Positions 22,515-32,363 of a stretch of 64,000 nucleotides of DNA are shown here, piece after piece; position 1 is the stretch's first letter, and each line of letters begins with the position of its first letter. The notes under the pieces were generated by a model, which was not told the origin of the DNA, searched no databases, and worked only from the letters and a program-made list of their open reading frames with translations. The translations under genes and the position numbers were made by a program. Source of the stretch: Streptomyces sp. Je 1-79 (GTDB lineage Bacteria > Actinomycetota > Actinomycetes > Streptomycetales > Streptomycetaceae); NCBI RefSeq assembly GCF_025195125.1, contig NZ_JAMGSL010000015.1, positions 1 through 64,000 of the forward strand, written 5' to 3'.

Positions 22515-24923
22515 ATGACTCAGCGGGCGAAGATCGACACGGACGGCAGTGAGAACGCGGCGGACCAGCCTCCCGTCGTCCACCGTGTCGGCGGACTGAC
22601 CTCCGCGGAGGTCGCCGAACGCGTCGCCCGCGGCGAGGTCAACGACGTACCCGTCCGCAGCTCCCGCTCCACCGTCGACATCGTCCGCGGCAACGTGTTC
22701 ACCCGCTTCAACGCCATCATCGGCGTGCTCTGGGTGATCATGCTCTTCGTCGCGCCGATCCAGGACAGCCTCTTCGGCTTCGTGATCATCGCCAACACGG
22801 GCATCGGCATCATCCAGGAGCTGCGCGCCAAGAAGACCCTCGACGGGCTCGCCGTCATCGGCGAGGCCAGACCCACCGTCCGCCGCGACGGGGCCGCCGG
22901 CGAGGTCTCCACCTCCGGGATCGTCCTCGGAGACCTGATCGAACTCGGCCCCGGCGACAAGGTCGTCGTCGACGGCGAGGTCGCGGAGGCCGACAGCCTG
23001 GAGATCGACGAGTCGCTGCTCACCGGCGAGGCCGACCCCGTCGTCAAGAAGCCCGGCGACCGGATGATGTCGGGCTCGTTCGTGGTCGCGGGCGGCGGCG
23101 CGTTCACCGCCACCAAGGTCGGGCGCGAGGCGTACGCCGCCCAGCTCGCCGAGGAGGCCTCCCGCTTCACCCTCGTCCACTCCGAACTGCGCTCCGGCAT
23201 CTCCACGATCCTCAAGTACGTGACGTGGATGATGGTCCCGACCGCGATCGGGCTCATCATCAGCCAGCTCGTCGTCAAGGACACCGACTTCAAGGACTCC
23301 ATCGCCCGGACCGTCGGCGGCATCGTCCCGATGATCCCCGAGGGACTCGTCCTCCTCACCTCCGTCGCCTTCGCGATCGGGGTGATCCGCCTCGGCCGCA
23401 AGCAGTGCCTCGTGCAGGAGCTGCCGGCCATCGAGGGCCTGGCGCGGGTCGACGTCGTCTGCCTCGACAAGACGGGCACGCTGACCGAGGGCGGCATGGA
23501 CGTCACGAAACTGCACCCGCTGAACGGCAGCGACGAGACGTACGTACGGAAGGTTCTCGGCGCCCTCGGCGAGTCCGACCCACGCCCCAACGCCTCCCTC
23601 CAGGCCATCATCGACGCCTACCCCGACTCCGAGGACTGGCGCTGCACCGAGTCGCTGCCCTTCTCCTCCGCCCGCAAGTACAGCGGCGCCGCCTTCAGCG
23701 AGGGCGACGGGGACGCGTCCTCCTGGCTGCTCGGCGCGCCCGACGTGCTCCTGAAGGCCGACGACCCCACCCTCGCCGAGATCGACCACCTCAACGAGCA
23801 GGGCCTGCGCGTCCTGCTCCTCGCCCGCACCACCCGCGAACTCGACTCCCCCCAGGTCGCCGACGACGCCCACCCCGCCGCCCTCGTCGTCCTCGAACAG
23901 CGGCTGCGGCCCGACGCCGCCGACACCCTCGCCTACTTCGCCGACCAGAACGTCGCCGCCAAGGTCATCTCCGGCGACAACGCGGTGTCCGTCGGCGCGG
24001 TGGCGGGCAAGCTGGGCCTGCCCGGCGCCGAGAACACCGTCGACGCCCGCCGCCTGCCGACCGACCGTGCCGCGATGGCCGACGAACTCGACCGGAACGC
24101 CGTCTTCGGGCGGGTCACCCCGCAGCAGAAGCGGGACATGGTCGGCGCGCTCCAGTCCCACGGCCACACGGTCGCGATGACCGGCGACGGCGTCAACGAC
24201 GTCCTGGCGCTCAAGGACGCCGACATCGGCGTCTCCATGGGCTCGGGCTCCGAGGCCACCCGGGCGGTCGCCCAGATCGTCCTGCTGAACAACTCCTTCG
24301 CGACGCTGCCGTCGGTGGTCGCGGAGGGCCGCCGGGTCATCGGCAACATCACCCGGGTGGCGACCCTCTTCCTGACGAAGACGGTCTACTCCGTCCTCCT
24401 CGCGATCCTGGTGGTCTGCAGCCAGGTCGAGTACCCGTTCCTGCCCCGGCACCTGACCCTGTTGTCGACGCTCACGATCGGCGTCCCGGCCTTCTTCCTG
24501 GCGCTGGCACCCAACAAGGAGCGCGCGAAGCCGCACTTCGTGAAACGCGTGATGCGGTACGCGATCCCCGGCGGCGTCGTCGCGGCGGCGGCCACCTTCG
24601 CGACGTACCTCGTCGCCCGCTCGTACTACAGCGGCCCGGGCGCCCTGGACGCGGAGACGAGCGCCGCCACGCTGACCCTCTTCCTGGTCTCCATGTGGGT
24701 CCTGGCGATCGTCGCCCGTCCCTACACGTGGTGGCGCATCGCCCTGGTCGCGACCATGGGCGGCGCGTTCCTCCTCGTCCTCGTCGTGCCGTGGCTCCAG
24801 GACTTCTTCGCCCTGAAGCTGGTCGGCGTGACGATGCCCTGGACGGCGGTCGCGATCGCGGCGGCCGGGGCGGGGCTCCTGGAGCTGGCGTGGCGGTGGG
24901 TGGACCGGCGTTTTCCCGCCTGA
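22515..24923 (+). CDS. P-type cation-transporting ATPase (CtpE-like)
   Basis: An 802-residue HAD-superfamily P-type ATPase. The phosphorylated Asp is D318 in CLDKTGTLTEGG; the actuator motif reads LTGEADPV instead of TGES; the hinge is GDGVNDVLALKDADIGVSMG; and helix M4 carries MIPEGLVLL rather than a CPC, so it is not a heavy-metal pump. The combination (IPEGL with NDVLAL, no N-terminal metal domain) matches the mycobacterial CtpE group, reported as a Ca2+ uptake pump. Eight to ten membrane segments. TACCGT 7 bp before the ATG indicates a leaderless transcript. Confidence 0.9.
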   Translation: MTQRAKIDTDGSENAADQPPVVHRVGGLTSAEVAERVARGEVNDVPVRSSRSTVDIVRGNVFTRFNAIIGVLWVIMLFVAPIQDSLFGFVIIANTGIGIIQELRAKKTLDGLAVIGEARPTVRRDGAAGEVSTSGIVLGDLIELGPGDKVVVDGEVAEADSLEIDESLLTGEADPVVKKPGDRMMSGSFVVAGGGAFTATKVGREAYAAQLAEEASRFTLVHSELRSGISTILKYVTWMMVPTAIGLIISQLVVKDTDFKDSIARTVGGIVPMIPEGLVLLTSVAFAIGVIRLGRKQCLVQELPAIEGLARVDVVCLDKTGTLTEGGMDVTKLHPLNGSDETYVRKVLGALGESDPRPNASLQAIIDAYPDSEDWRCTESLPFSSARKYSGAAFSEGDGDASSWLLGAPDVLLKADDPTLAEIDHLNEQGLRVLLLARTTRELDSPQVADDAHPAALVVLEQRLRPDAADTLAYFADQNVAAKVISGDNAVSVGAVAGKLGLPGAENTVDARRLPTDRAAMADELDRNAVFGRVTPQQKRDMVGALQSHGHTVAMTGDGVNDVLALKDADIGVSMGSGSEATRAVAQIVLLNNSFATLPSVVAEGRRVIGNITRVATLFLTKTVYSVLLAILVVCSQVEYPFLPRHLTLLSTLTIGVPAFFLALAPNKERAKPHFVKRVMRYAIPGGVVAAAATFATYLVARSYYSGPGALDAETSAATLTLFLVSMWVLAIVARPYTWWRIALVATMGGAFLLVLVVPWLQDFFALKLVGVTMPWTAVAIAAAGAGLLELAWRWVDRRFPA

Positions 24924-24944
24924 TCACCGGGATTACTCTGTGCC

Positions 24945-24960
24945 CACAGCGATCGCTGTG
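24945..24960. promoter_or_regulatory. Perfect 16-bp palindrome before the secreted protein gene
   Basis: CACAGCGATCGCTGTG is fully self-complementary and lies 31 bp upstream of the ATG at 24992. It is a candidate operator; the factor is unknown. Confidence 0.4.
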
Positions 24961-24991
24961 ACATCTGAGACGTGGGGGGATCCGCGTACAC

Positions 24992-27541
24992 ATGCACGTG
25001 ACGAACAGCCGCAGAATCCTGCGAAGAACGGTCATGGGCGCCCTGGCGGGCGTCCTCGCCGCCACCGGTACGACGCTCCTGCCGAGCCAGGTCTCGGCGG
25101 CCGAGCAGGCGGCGAACGGGGGCGGCCCCGCGCGTGCCACGAAGGGCACGGCCAGGGACGCGGGGGTGAAGCTGTCCACCGGTGAGCGGCTGGAACGCAT
25201 CCCCGGCACGAAGGGCTTCCGGGTGGCGGGCGCCGACGGGCAGCCGGCGAACGGGACGTACGCCTTCGCGCAGGCCGACGGCGAACTGACGGTCCGGCCG
25301 ATCGGCGAGAAGCGGCCCCTGCCGGCCACGACCGTACGGACGGACGAAGCCGGTTCGGGGATGACGCCCTACGGGGCGACGGCGAACCGGCGGGTGAACT
25401 TCTCCGTCGCCGAGGACCGCGGGCGGGGCGGCATCATCAACCTGTGGAACACCTCCACGTGGACGTGGTACCCCGTCAACAGCGACCAGTACGTGGCCAA
25501 GGGCACGGCGGACGTCCCCGCGGGCACGTACTTCGCCACCATCCAGTACGACTACTACGCCGAGACGCGGCCGTCGTACCTCCTCACGAAGTCGTTCACG
25601 GTCGGCAGCACCACGGCCGACGTGGTCTTCGACGAGACGGCCGCCAAGCCGATGGGCATCGTCGCCGACGACACGAGCGCGCGGCGGGCGGGCGCGGCCG
25701 TCTGGCTGACCACGCCCAACGGGAACACGGTCGGTCAGGTCGGCGGCGGCGCAGACAGGATCTTCGTCACCCCGTTCACCATGAGCGGCGTCACCGTCCA
25801 GCTCCACGACGTGCTGACGAAGTACGGTTCCAGCCAGCTGAGGCCCAGCCCGTACCGCTACGACCTGGTCCACCAGTTCAAGAACACCGTGCCGGCGAAC
25901 CCCGTCGTGACGGTGAAGACCGCCGGTCTCGCGAAGACCGTGACGACCTTCCGCTCCCAGGCCGGGCGGCAGACCGGGCGGCTGGACACCTGGCGCAAGC
26001 CGGCCGACACCGAGCCGTTCGTCGCCGCGCAGGCCGCCTCCACCGTGACCGCGCCCGGCACCCTCACGGAGTACGTCACCCCGAACGTGACGTTCGGCCG
26101 CTGGTACCTCGACGGCGACAACCACGTGGACCTCCGTGACCGGAGCCTGCCGGCCGGCACCTCCGCCGGCGAGACGATCGGTCAGGGCCCGCTCCAGCCC
26201 GGCACCGGGGGCCTGTCCGACCGGACCAGTACACGGATCGGCCTGTACGAGCCCTACTCCTACAGCGACGCGCACGGCAACCGGGGCGCCGACTACGGTG
26301 CGCTCCAGAAGTACCGGCTGACGTCCCGGGGAGCGACCCTGGTCGACAGCGCGTACGAGGACGGCTTCAAGACGTACGGCGCCACCGTTCCGCAGGCCGC
26401 CGCCCCGTACGAGTTCACCCACACCACCATCCGGCGCGGCCCGAACGCGCGCCTGTCGACCAGGCTCGTCCGCGAGTGGACGTTCACCTCCAGCGGCTAC
26501 TCGTCCGTGCCCCGGCAGGACAACTTCCTGCCCCTGCTCGACGTGAGCTTCGACGTGCCCGGGCTCGACAGCCGCAACACGGCCCCGGCCGGTACGGTCC
26601 GGGTCGCCACCACGGTCACCTCCCGCTCGGAGACGGCGACGGAGTCCCTGACGGGGCTCGAGTACTCCACCGATGACGGGGCGACCTGGCGGCCCGCCTC
26701 CGCCGAGGGCGACATCACCGTCGGCGCGGACGACCGCTTCCTCTCCCTGCGCGCCACCGGCACGGACGACTCCGGTGCCACGGTCCGGACGACCCTGATC
26801 CGCGCCTTCGGCGGCCCCGGGTCGGTCAGCCTCCCCGACGAGTCGGCGGGTGACGTCAAGATCAGCGGCGTGACGGTCAACGGCAACAACCCGATCGTCG
26901 TCGACGGGGCGTTGGGGCAGTACCCGGTCTCCTCCCAGGCCTCGTTCAACGCCTCCTCGCCCGCCGGGATCGCCCGGGGCGGAATGACGCTGTACAAGGG
27001 GTCGTACGAGCGCCCCGACGCCGTGATCCCGCTCCTGTGGACGGCGTGCACCCCGGCGAACGGCACGACCGCCTCCTGCACGGGAGACGTGAGCATCGCC
27101 CCGCGCGACCTCGCCGACAACGCCCTCGCCGGTGAGTGGAAGGTCGCCGTCTGGGCCGAGTCGCAGGACGGCACGAGCTACGCCGACCGGCACACCGCCC
27201 GTACCGTGCGGATCGTGCGCACGACCCGACTGACCACCGACGCCACCCCGGAGCCGGTCACCAAGGGCGCCACGCTCACCGTCACCGGCCGCTTCACGGG
27301 CTCCGACTGGCTGACCGGCGGTCAGCTCGGCCTTCCCGGTCGGCGGGTGAACCTGGAGTTCCGCAGGGCCGGCACCGCCGACCATGTCCTCGTCGGCTCA
27401 GCCGTGACGGACTCCACCGGCAAGGCGGCGGTCACGCTCAAGGCGACCTACGACGGCGAGTACCGCTGGAACGCGGGCCCCAGCCTGATCCTGACGACGA
27501 CCAAGCCGGCCCTGGCGCCGGACACGATCGACGTGCGCTGA
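24992..27541 (+). CDS. Large secreted protein of unknown function
   Basis: An 849-residue exported protein. The N-terminus has SRRILRR followed by a hydrophobic stretch and an Ala-x-Ala site near residue 35, compatible with a Tat or Sec signal peptide. No protease triad or other catalytic motif is seen. Residues about 60-110 resemble the pro-region of Streptomyces S8 peptidases (ERIPGTKGFRVAGADG), and the last ~110 residues (VTKGATLTVTGRFTGSDW) resemble the Ig-like C-terminal domain of such secreted proteins, so it looks like a peptidase-related protein without the peptidase. GGGGGGA lies 11 bp before the ATG. Monocistronic, ending at a strong terminator. Confidence 0.75.
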   Translation: MHVTNSRRILRRTVMGALAGVLAATGTTLLPSQVSAAEQAANGGGPARATKGTARDAGVKLSTGERLERIPGTKGFRVAGADGQPANGTYAFAQADGELTVRPIGEKRPLPATTVRTDEAGSGMTPYGATANRRVNFSVAEDRGRGGIINLWNTSTWTWYPVNSDQYVAKGTADVPAGTYFATIQYDYYAETRPSYLLTKSFTVGSTTADVVFDETAAKPMGIVADDTSARRAGAAVWLTTPNGNTVGQVGGGADRIFVTPFTMSGVTVQLHDVLTKYGSSQLRPSPYRYDLVHQFKNTVPANPVVTVKTAGLAKTVTTFRSQAGRQTGRLDTWRKPADTEPFVAAQAASTVTAPGTLTEYVTPNVTFGRWYLDGDNHVDLRDRSLPAGTSAGETIGQGPLQPGTGGLSDRTSTRIGLYEPYSYSDAHGNRGADYGALQKYRLTSRGATLVDSAYEDGFKTYGATVPQAAAPYEFTHTTIRRGPNARLSTRLVREWTFTSSGYSSVPRQDNFLPLLDVSFDVPGLDSRNTAPAGTVRVATTVTSRSETATESLTGLEYSTDDGATWRPASAEGDITVGADDRFLSLRATGTDDSGATVRTTLIRAFGGPGSVSLPDESAGDVKISGVTVNGNNPIVVDGALGQYPVSSQASFNASSPAGIARGGMTLYKGSYERPDAVIPLLWTACTPANGTTASCTGDVSIAPRDLADNALAGEWKVAVWAESQDGTSYADRHTARTVRIVRTTRLTTDATPEPVTKGATLTVTGRFTGSDWLTGGQLGLPGRRVNLEFRRAGTADHVLVGSAVTDSTGKAAVTLKATYDGEYRWNAGPSLILTTTKPALAPDTIDVR

Positions 27542-27552
27542 CGCGCTTGCGA

Positions 27553-27596
27553 CCGGATGCCCCGGCCGCGGGACCTCCCGCGGCCGGGGCATCCGG
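27553..27596. terminator. Perfect 20-bp terminator hairpin
   Basis: Bases 27553-27572 pair without mismatch with 27577-27596 around an ACCT loop, between the convergent stops of the secreted protein and the mannosyltransferase. Suits bidirectional termination. Confidence 0.85.
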
Positions 27597-27615
27597 CTGT
27601 CCGGCCCGCGCCTCC

Positions 27616-28953
27616 CTATCCGGGGGCCCGGGCCGTCGCCGTCCACAGGCGGTGGCAGGAGAGCAGGGTCGCCGTGAGCAGCAGGCCGTTGCGGAGGACC
27701 ATCAGCGTGTTGCCGAGCGCCGAGCCCTGCATGACCTCCAGGTAGTGGGTCGGGTAGGCCAGCGCCGTCACGGCGGTCGCGGCGAGCAGGATCCAGGCCA
27801 CGGGACGCTGGGTGGTGAGGCGTGAGGTGAGGCAGACCGCCGCGAGACCCAGCAGCCAGACCATGTACTGCGGGCTGATCACCCGGCTGGTGACGGTGAA
27901 CAGCAGGACCGCGGTGAGCGCGGCGTCGAAGGGCGTCGCCTCGGTCCACCGCGAGGCCCGGCCCCGCCAGAGCATCAGCCAGCCGAAGGCGGCGGCCGTC
28001 AGCATCAGCGACAGCTGCGCCACGGTCGCCACGTGCGCGCCGCCGAACTCCAGGGCGCCGTAGCGGGATTCGACCCAGATCGGCATCCCCGACGCCCGCA
28101 TCAGCGACAGCACGGTGCCGCCCAGCGACTCGATCTGGACGCCCCGGGCGCCCTGTTGCTGGAGGAAGTCGAAGCTGTGCCGGAAGCCGACGGCGAGGAC
28201 GGTGAGCAGCGCCCCGGCGGCCACGGCGGCGGACCGCCACGCCTGCCGGGTGGTCCGCCCGCGCTCCGTCCCGATCAGGGTGAGCAGCGGCCACACCTTG
28301 ATCAGGGCGCCGGCCGCGGCGAGCGCCCCGCCGAGGCGCGGGCTGCGGCGGCCGGCGAGCAGAGCGAGGACGGCGAGGGCGGTCACCTGGATGTCGAACC
28401 GGCCGTGCGGCAGGTTCAGGAGCAGGGGCAGCCCGGCGGTCCACAGCCAGGCCCCGGCGAGCCTGCGGCCGCGGCGGGCCAGCGCGACCGCGACCACGGC
28501 GTCGGCGGCGAGCGTGAGGACGAGGAACGCCGTGAAGTAGCCGAGGAAGGGCAGCAGCGAAGGGAACAGGAACAGCGGTCCGGCGCCCGGCGGGTACTGC
28601 CAGGTGACGTCGCCGACCGGGAAGGAGCCGTCGGCCAGCTGCTGGGACCACCGGGGGTAGAGGAACGCGACCTCGGCGGAGACGTTGCTGACGCCGATGT
28701 CGTCCTGGACGAGGAGGTACACCATGCCGATCCGGGTCAGGACCCAGACGGCCGCGACCGCCGCCCGCACCCTCCCGGCGGACCAGGCGCCGGTGTGCCG
28801 GGCCACCCGGCCGAGGGCGCGCGCCGCCGCACCACGGCCCCTGCCGGTCGAGTCCTCCGGCGCACGAGGGGTCCCGGTCGGCTCGGAGCCGGTCGGGTCC
28901 GGGGCCTTTTCGGGGGAGGCGCCGCCCAGAAGGCCGGCCTTCTGCTGCGTCAT
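27616..28953 (-). CDS. GT87/DUF2029-type membrane mannosyltransferase
   Basis: A 445-residue integral membrane glycosyltransferase with about ten to eleven helices, of the DUF2029/GT87 type (PimE-like polyprenol-phosphate-mannose-dependent alpha-mannosyltransferases). Characteristic parts are the first periplasmic loop with FLYPRWSQQLADGSFPVGDVTWQYPP and the later SPQYMVWLLGLAAVC. It probably transfers mannose to a lipid or glycan on the outer membrane face. The ATG at 28953 (MTQQKAGLLGG) starts just before a 45-residue cytoplasmic tail; TAGGTT lies 8 bp upstream, suggesting a leaderless message. Acceptor unknown. Confidence 0.82.
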   Translation of the reverse strand: MTQQKAGLLGGASPEKAPDPTGSEPTGTPRAPEDSTGRGRGAAARALGRVARHTGAWSAGRVRAAVAAVWVLTRIGMVYLLVQDDIGVSNVSAEVAFLYPRWSQQLADGSFPVGDVTWQYPPGAGPLFLFPSLLPFLGYFTAFLVLTLAADAVVAVALARRGRRLAGAWLWTAGLPLLLNLPHGRFDIQVTALAVLALLAGRRSPRLGGALAAAGALIKVWPLLTLIGTERGRTTRQAWRSAAVAAGALLTVLAVGFRHSFDFLQQQGARGVQIESLGGTVLSLMRASGMPIWVESRYGALEFGGAHVATVAQLSLMLTAAAFGWLMLWRGRASRWTEATPFDAALTAVLLFTVTSRVISPQYMVWLLGLAAVCLTSRLTTQRPVAWILLAATAVTALAYPTHYLEVMQGSALGNTLMVLRNGLLLTATLLSCHRLWTATARAPG

Positions 28954-29077
28954 GGACCGGGAACCTAGGCCGACCCGGCCGCCATCTCCACGGACGCACC
29001 GCCCGACCCCGCCCACGTCCCCCGTCGGGCGTCCGCCCACAGGGCCAGGTGGCCCCGTGGGCGGGCGCCCGGGGCGA

Positions 29078-32000
29078 CTAGTCGAACCACCTGTCCCGGG
29101 CCAGTTCCGACGTGCGGGAGGGGTCCTCCAGGAGGGCCGCCACCTCGAAGCGGCGGGGCCACTGGCCCGCCGCCCAGGCGAGGCCGGCTGCCACGCCCTC
29201 CAGGGTGGCGGCGTGGATCGTGCCGTCGGGGGTCTGGCGCCAGTCCAGCTCGACGCCCGCCGCACGGAGTTCCTCGTGCTCGACGTACGAGTCCGGGGTC
29301 GCCGGGCCGAGGAGGGCGTGGACCGAGGGCGGGACGTCGTGCTCCTCGCCCACCGTCGTGACCTCCGCCTCGACGGACTCGCTCAGCCGCCGCACCTGGA
29401 ACAGCTCCGCCAGGTCCGCCGCCCGCGCCGGGGCCACCGGCAGCAGCGGGAGGCCGCCCGCGAGCGGGAGGAGGTCGGGGGCGTCGGCGACCAGGGCCTC
29501 GGAGGCGTCGACCACCACGAGTTCGCCGTCCACGACCGCGCGCAGGTCGTCGGGGAGGGTGACCTGCTCGGGGTCCAGGTCGGCCAGCGCCGTGTACAGG
29601 GCGTGCAGTTGGGCGCCGGTCACCTCCCGCTCGGGGTCGGCCAGCCGGCCGAGCAGTTCGGCCGCGCCGCCCGGCTCGTCGAGGAGCGCGGAGACCGAGG
29701 TCCGCACCCCAAGGGCCCGCAGGACCTGCTCGTCCTCGAAGCCGGTCGCGTCGGCGGAGTCGTACACCCCGATGAGCAGCGGGTCCGTGCCGGCGGCCCG
29801 GAGTCCCGCGGGGCGGCGGCCGTCGAGGACGGGGTGGTCGCGCAGCCACCAGGCGGTGTACGACCGTACGGTCTCGGTCGTGCCGTCCGGCATCAGGACC
29901 CGTACGGGCTGGGTGAGCGCGTCCCGCAGCGGCGGCCGTGCGAGCAGGGCCAGCGCCTGCGGCCAGGCGTCGTCGTCGACCAGGTCCAGGTCCCGTACGG
30001 CGACGATCTCGGTCGCCACCGGCGGCACCGGCGCGTCCGGGAGGCGGTCGAGGACGTCCTCGCACCAGACGTCGACGGCGTCGAGCAGGCCGGCGTCGTC
30101 CGGCTCGGCGAAGTCCCCGTCCCGGGGCTCCATCTCGTCCGGGTCGAGAACGAGATCGGTGGCCCGGACGAGGGCGAACGTGGCGAGCACGCCGCAGGCG
30201 GCGAGGGGCTGCTCGCCCCAGCGGTCGGCCAGCTCGGGGTCGCAGAGGGCGAGTTCGTCCTCGCGCATCACGGCGGCGAAGGCGCTGCCGGGCAGGACGA
30301 GTTCACCGGCGGGCGCGAGCTCCCCGTCCTCGTCCGGGAGGGCCAGGGCGCCGAGCCACGGCTCGTCGCCGGGCTGAAGCTCGGCGTCCCGGACGAGCGC
30401 GAGGACCGTCTCGGCGAGCTCGTCCGCGTCCAGGGCGTCGGCGTCCTCGTCCCAGATCTCCCCCGCGTCGAGGGAGCCGGCGACCGCCGCCCTGACCTGG
30501 GGGGTCGTCAGGACGGCGCGGGGCGTGGCCGGGAGGGCGCCCAGCTTCTCCAGGAGGGGGTGGGCGGCGTCCGGGTGGGCGACCTTGAGGCCGAGACGGG
30601 TCAGTTCGGCGGGGGTGCGGTCCTGGGGCAGCAGCACGTGCCGGGGGCCGATGGTGGTGCGGACCCTGGCGTCCTCGGGGGCGTCGGCCGCGGCGGCCAG
30701 CGGGACCGGGAGGCCCGTCAGCCGGTCCGGGTCCACGCCCGCGAGGGAGTCGTACAGCCGCCACCACCACGACGGCGAGCGGTCCACCCCGGCGAGCCGG
30801 TCGATCGCCTCGGTCAGCGGGACGCGCCCGACGCCGAGCGTCCGCAGCTCCACGCGCCGTTCGAGTCCGGCGGGCAGCAGGGTCGGGAAGACCTCCGCCA
30901 GGACGGCGACGGTCTCGCGGCCCGCGCCCTCCACGACCTCGGCCTCCACCGGCCGCAGCGCGGGCACCTCCTCCGACGGCACCTCCGGCGCCAGGAACGC
31001 GACGCGCGGCAGCCGCTGGAGGATCGCCGCGCGCAGCGCCCCGTCGAGGGCGCCCTTGCCGAGCGGCCCGGGCACGAGGTCGATCGAGGCGACGGTCACC
31101 GGCTGCCAGTCGGTGAGGAGTTCGGCGTACGCGTCGGCCGCGCGCTCGACCACGAAGTCGGTGAGCGGCCCGGGCGCGGGGTGGCGGCGGGCGGTGTCCA
31201 GCGGGAGGGAGGCGATCAGCAGGGCGGGCAGGCCGAGCGGTTCGTCGGTGGGGGTCGGGGCGTGGACGACGGGGGCGGTACGGGGGTACTGCGGGGCGCC
31301 CTGGCCGTCCACGGGCACGGCCCAGGTCACCGACCAGAACGGGCGCAGCCGCTCCTCGACCGGGCGGTCCTTGAGGAGGGCGGCGTCGAGGGGGCCGCCG
31401 TGGGTGACGGTGCGCCAGCGGCGGGTCTCGCCGGTGGCGGAGTCGTCGATGTGGACGTACGCCTCGTGCTCGGCGCGGGTGAGGACCCGTACGCCCTCCG
31501 TCGTCTCGACGACGATCTCGGCGAGGCCGGGGAGGGTGAGCAGCAGGGCGTCGTCGACGGCGTCGAGGAGCCGCTCGGCGAGGTTGACGGCGGCGGAGTC
31601 CCGGAGCGGGAGGACGACGACGGTGTCGTAGCCGTCGGGGGCGGTGCCCTCGGCGGGCAGCGGGAGGCGCAGGAGCGGCACGTGGCCGTCGCGGCGGCGC
31701 AGTTCGTCCCCGAGGCCGGGGCTGTGCCGGGCGGCGTCGGCGGCGAGCTCGCGGGCCTCGGCGAGGGACCAGCGGACGCCGCCGTGGCGGCCGAGGACGG
31801 CGGGCTCGTCGGAGACGGCGAGGACGGCGGCGAAGCCGACGCCGAAGCGGCCGACGGCTCCGCGGTCGTGCTCCCGCTTGGCGGAGGCGCGGAGGGTGGA
31901 GAGCGACTCGACGCCGGTCGCGTCGAGCGGGGCGCCGGTGTTGGCGGCGGCGAGGAGGGCGGGCGCGTCGGGTCCGGCGGGGTGCAGCGTCAGCCGCAGC

Positions 32001-32221
32001 CTTCCCGTCACCCCGGCGCGGTGGGCGGCGTCGGCCGCGTTCTGGGCGAGTTCGACGACGAGCCGGTCGCGGTAGCCGCCGAGGGCGAGGTCTTCCTCGG
32101 CGTTGGCGTCCTCCCGGAACCGGGCGGGCCCGGCGCCCCAGGCATCGAGTACGCCTCTCCGCAGCCGGGCGGTGCCGAAGGGGTCGGCTCCGTCGGTCGA
32201 CGTCCTGACGCTGACGCTCAC
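29078..32221 (-). CDS. Sacsin/Hsp90-like ATPase-domain protein
   Basis: A 1047-residue protein whose first ~200 residues form a GHKL (Hsp90/sacsin N-terminal) ATP-binding domain: the helix LVVELAQNAADAAHRAG holds the Glu and Asn of the N-box, and AVGRFGVGFAAVLAVSD supplies the Gly-rich lid motif. The remaining ~800 residues are Leu/Ala/Asp/Glu-rich, acidic and without a known domain, unlike Hsp90. Similar long actinobacterial proteins are labelled sacsin N-terminal ATP-binding-like or molecular chaperone Hsp90; activity is untested. The GTG start at 32221 has GGAG 7 bp upstream. The neighbour on the same strand is the DUF3027 gene, a pair I recall as conserved in Streptomyces. Confidence 0.82.
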   Translation of the reverse strand: MSVSVRTSTDGADPFGTARLRRGVLDAWGAGPARFREDANAEEDLALGGYRDRLVVELAQNAADAAHRAGVTGRLRLTLHPAGPDAPALLAAANTGAPLDATGVESLSTLRASAKREHDRGAVGRFGVGFAAVLAVSDEPAVLGRHGGVRWSLAEARELAADAARHSPGLGDELRRRDGHVPLLRLPLPAEGTAPDGYDTVVVLPLRDSAAVNLAERLLDAVDDALLLTLPGLAEIVVETTEGVRVLTRAEHEAYVHIDDSATGETRRWRTVTHGGPLDAALLKDRPVEERLRPFWSVTWAVPVDGQGAPQYPRTAPVVHAPTPTDEPLGLPALLIASLPLDTARRHPAPGPLTDFVVERAADAYAELLTDWQPVTVASIDLVPGPLGKGALDGALRAAILQRLPRVAFLAPEVPSEEVPALRPVEAEVVEGAGRETVAVLAEVFPTLLPAGLERRVELRTLGVGRVPLTEAIDRLAGVDRSPSWWWRLYDSLAGVDPDRLTGLPVPLAAAADAPEDARVRTTIGPRHVLLPQDRTPAELTRLGLKVAHPDAAHPLLEKLGALPATPRAVLTTPQVRAAVAGSLDAGEIWDEDADALDADELAETVLALVRDAELQPGDEPWLGALALPDEDGELAPAGELVLPGSAFAAVMREDELALCDPELADRWGEQPLAACGVLATFALVRATDLVLDPDEMEPRDGDFAEPDDAGLLDAVDVWCEDVLDRLPDAPVPPVATEIVAVRDLDLVDDDAWPQALALLARPPLRDALTQPVRVLMPDGTTETVRSYTAWWLRDHPVLDGRRPAGLRAAGTDPLLIGVYDSADATGFEDEQVLRALGVRTSVSALLDEPGGAAELLGRLADPEREVTGAQLHALYTALADLDPEQVTLPDDLRAVVDGELVVVDASEALVADAPDLLPLAGGLPLLPVAPARAADLAELFQVRRLSESVEAEVTTVGEEHDVPPSVHALLGPATPDSYVEHEELRAAGVELDWRQTPDGTIHAATLEGVAAGLAWAAGQWPRRFEVAALLEDPSRTSELARDRWFD

Positions 32222-32363
32222 GTCTGACTCCACTCTGCGGGGCGGGATTGTGCCGGGGCCCGAAGGTACCGTGCCCCGCCCCTCCCCCTCAGCCACCGGG
32301 CCCGTCACCCGAGGTCCCGGGTACCCCCGGCAGGCGCGGGCAACCGCGCCGCCGGGGTGATGG

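Noticed and set aside
22515..24923. P-type ATPase considered as a second copper or heavy-metal pump
   Set aside because: No CPC/CPX motif in the membrane domain and no N-terminal HMA domain; the M4 motif is IPEGL, typical of CtpE-like pumps.
28685..32227. A 1180-codon open frame on the plus strand antisense to the sacsin-like ATPase
   Set aside because: High-GC DNA produces long frames opposite real genes. This one has arginine/glutamate/glycine-rich monotonous translation and no domain, while the minus-strand gene has clear GHKL motifs.
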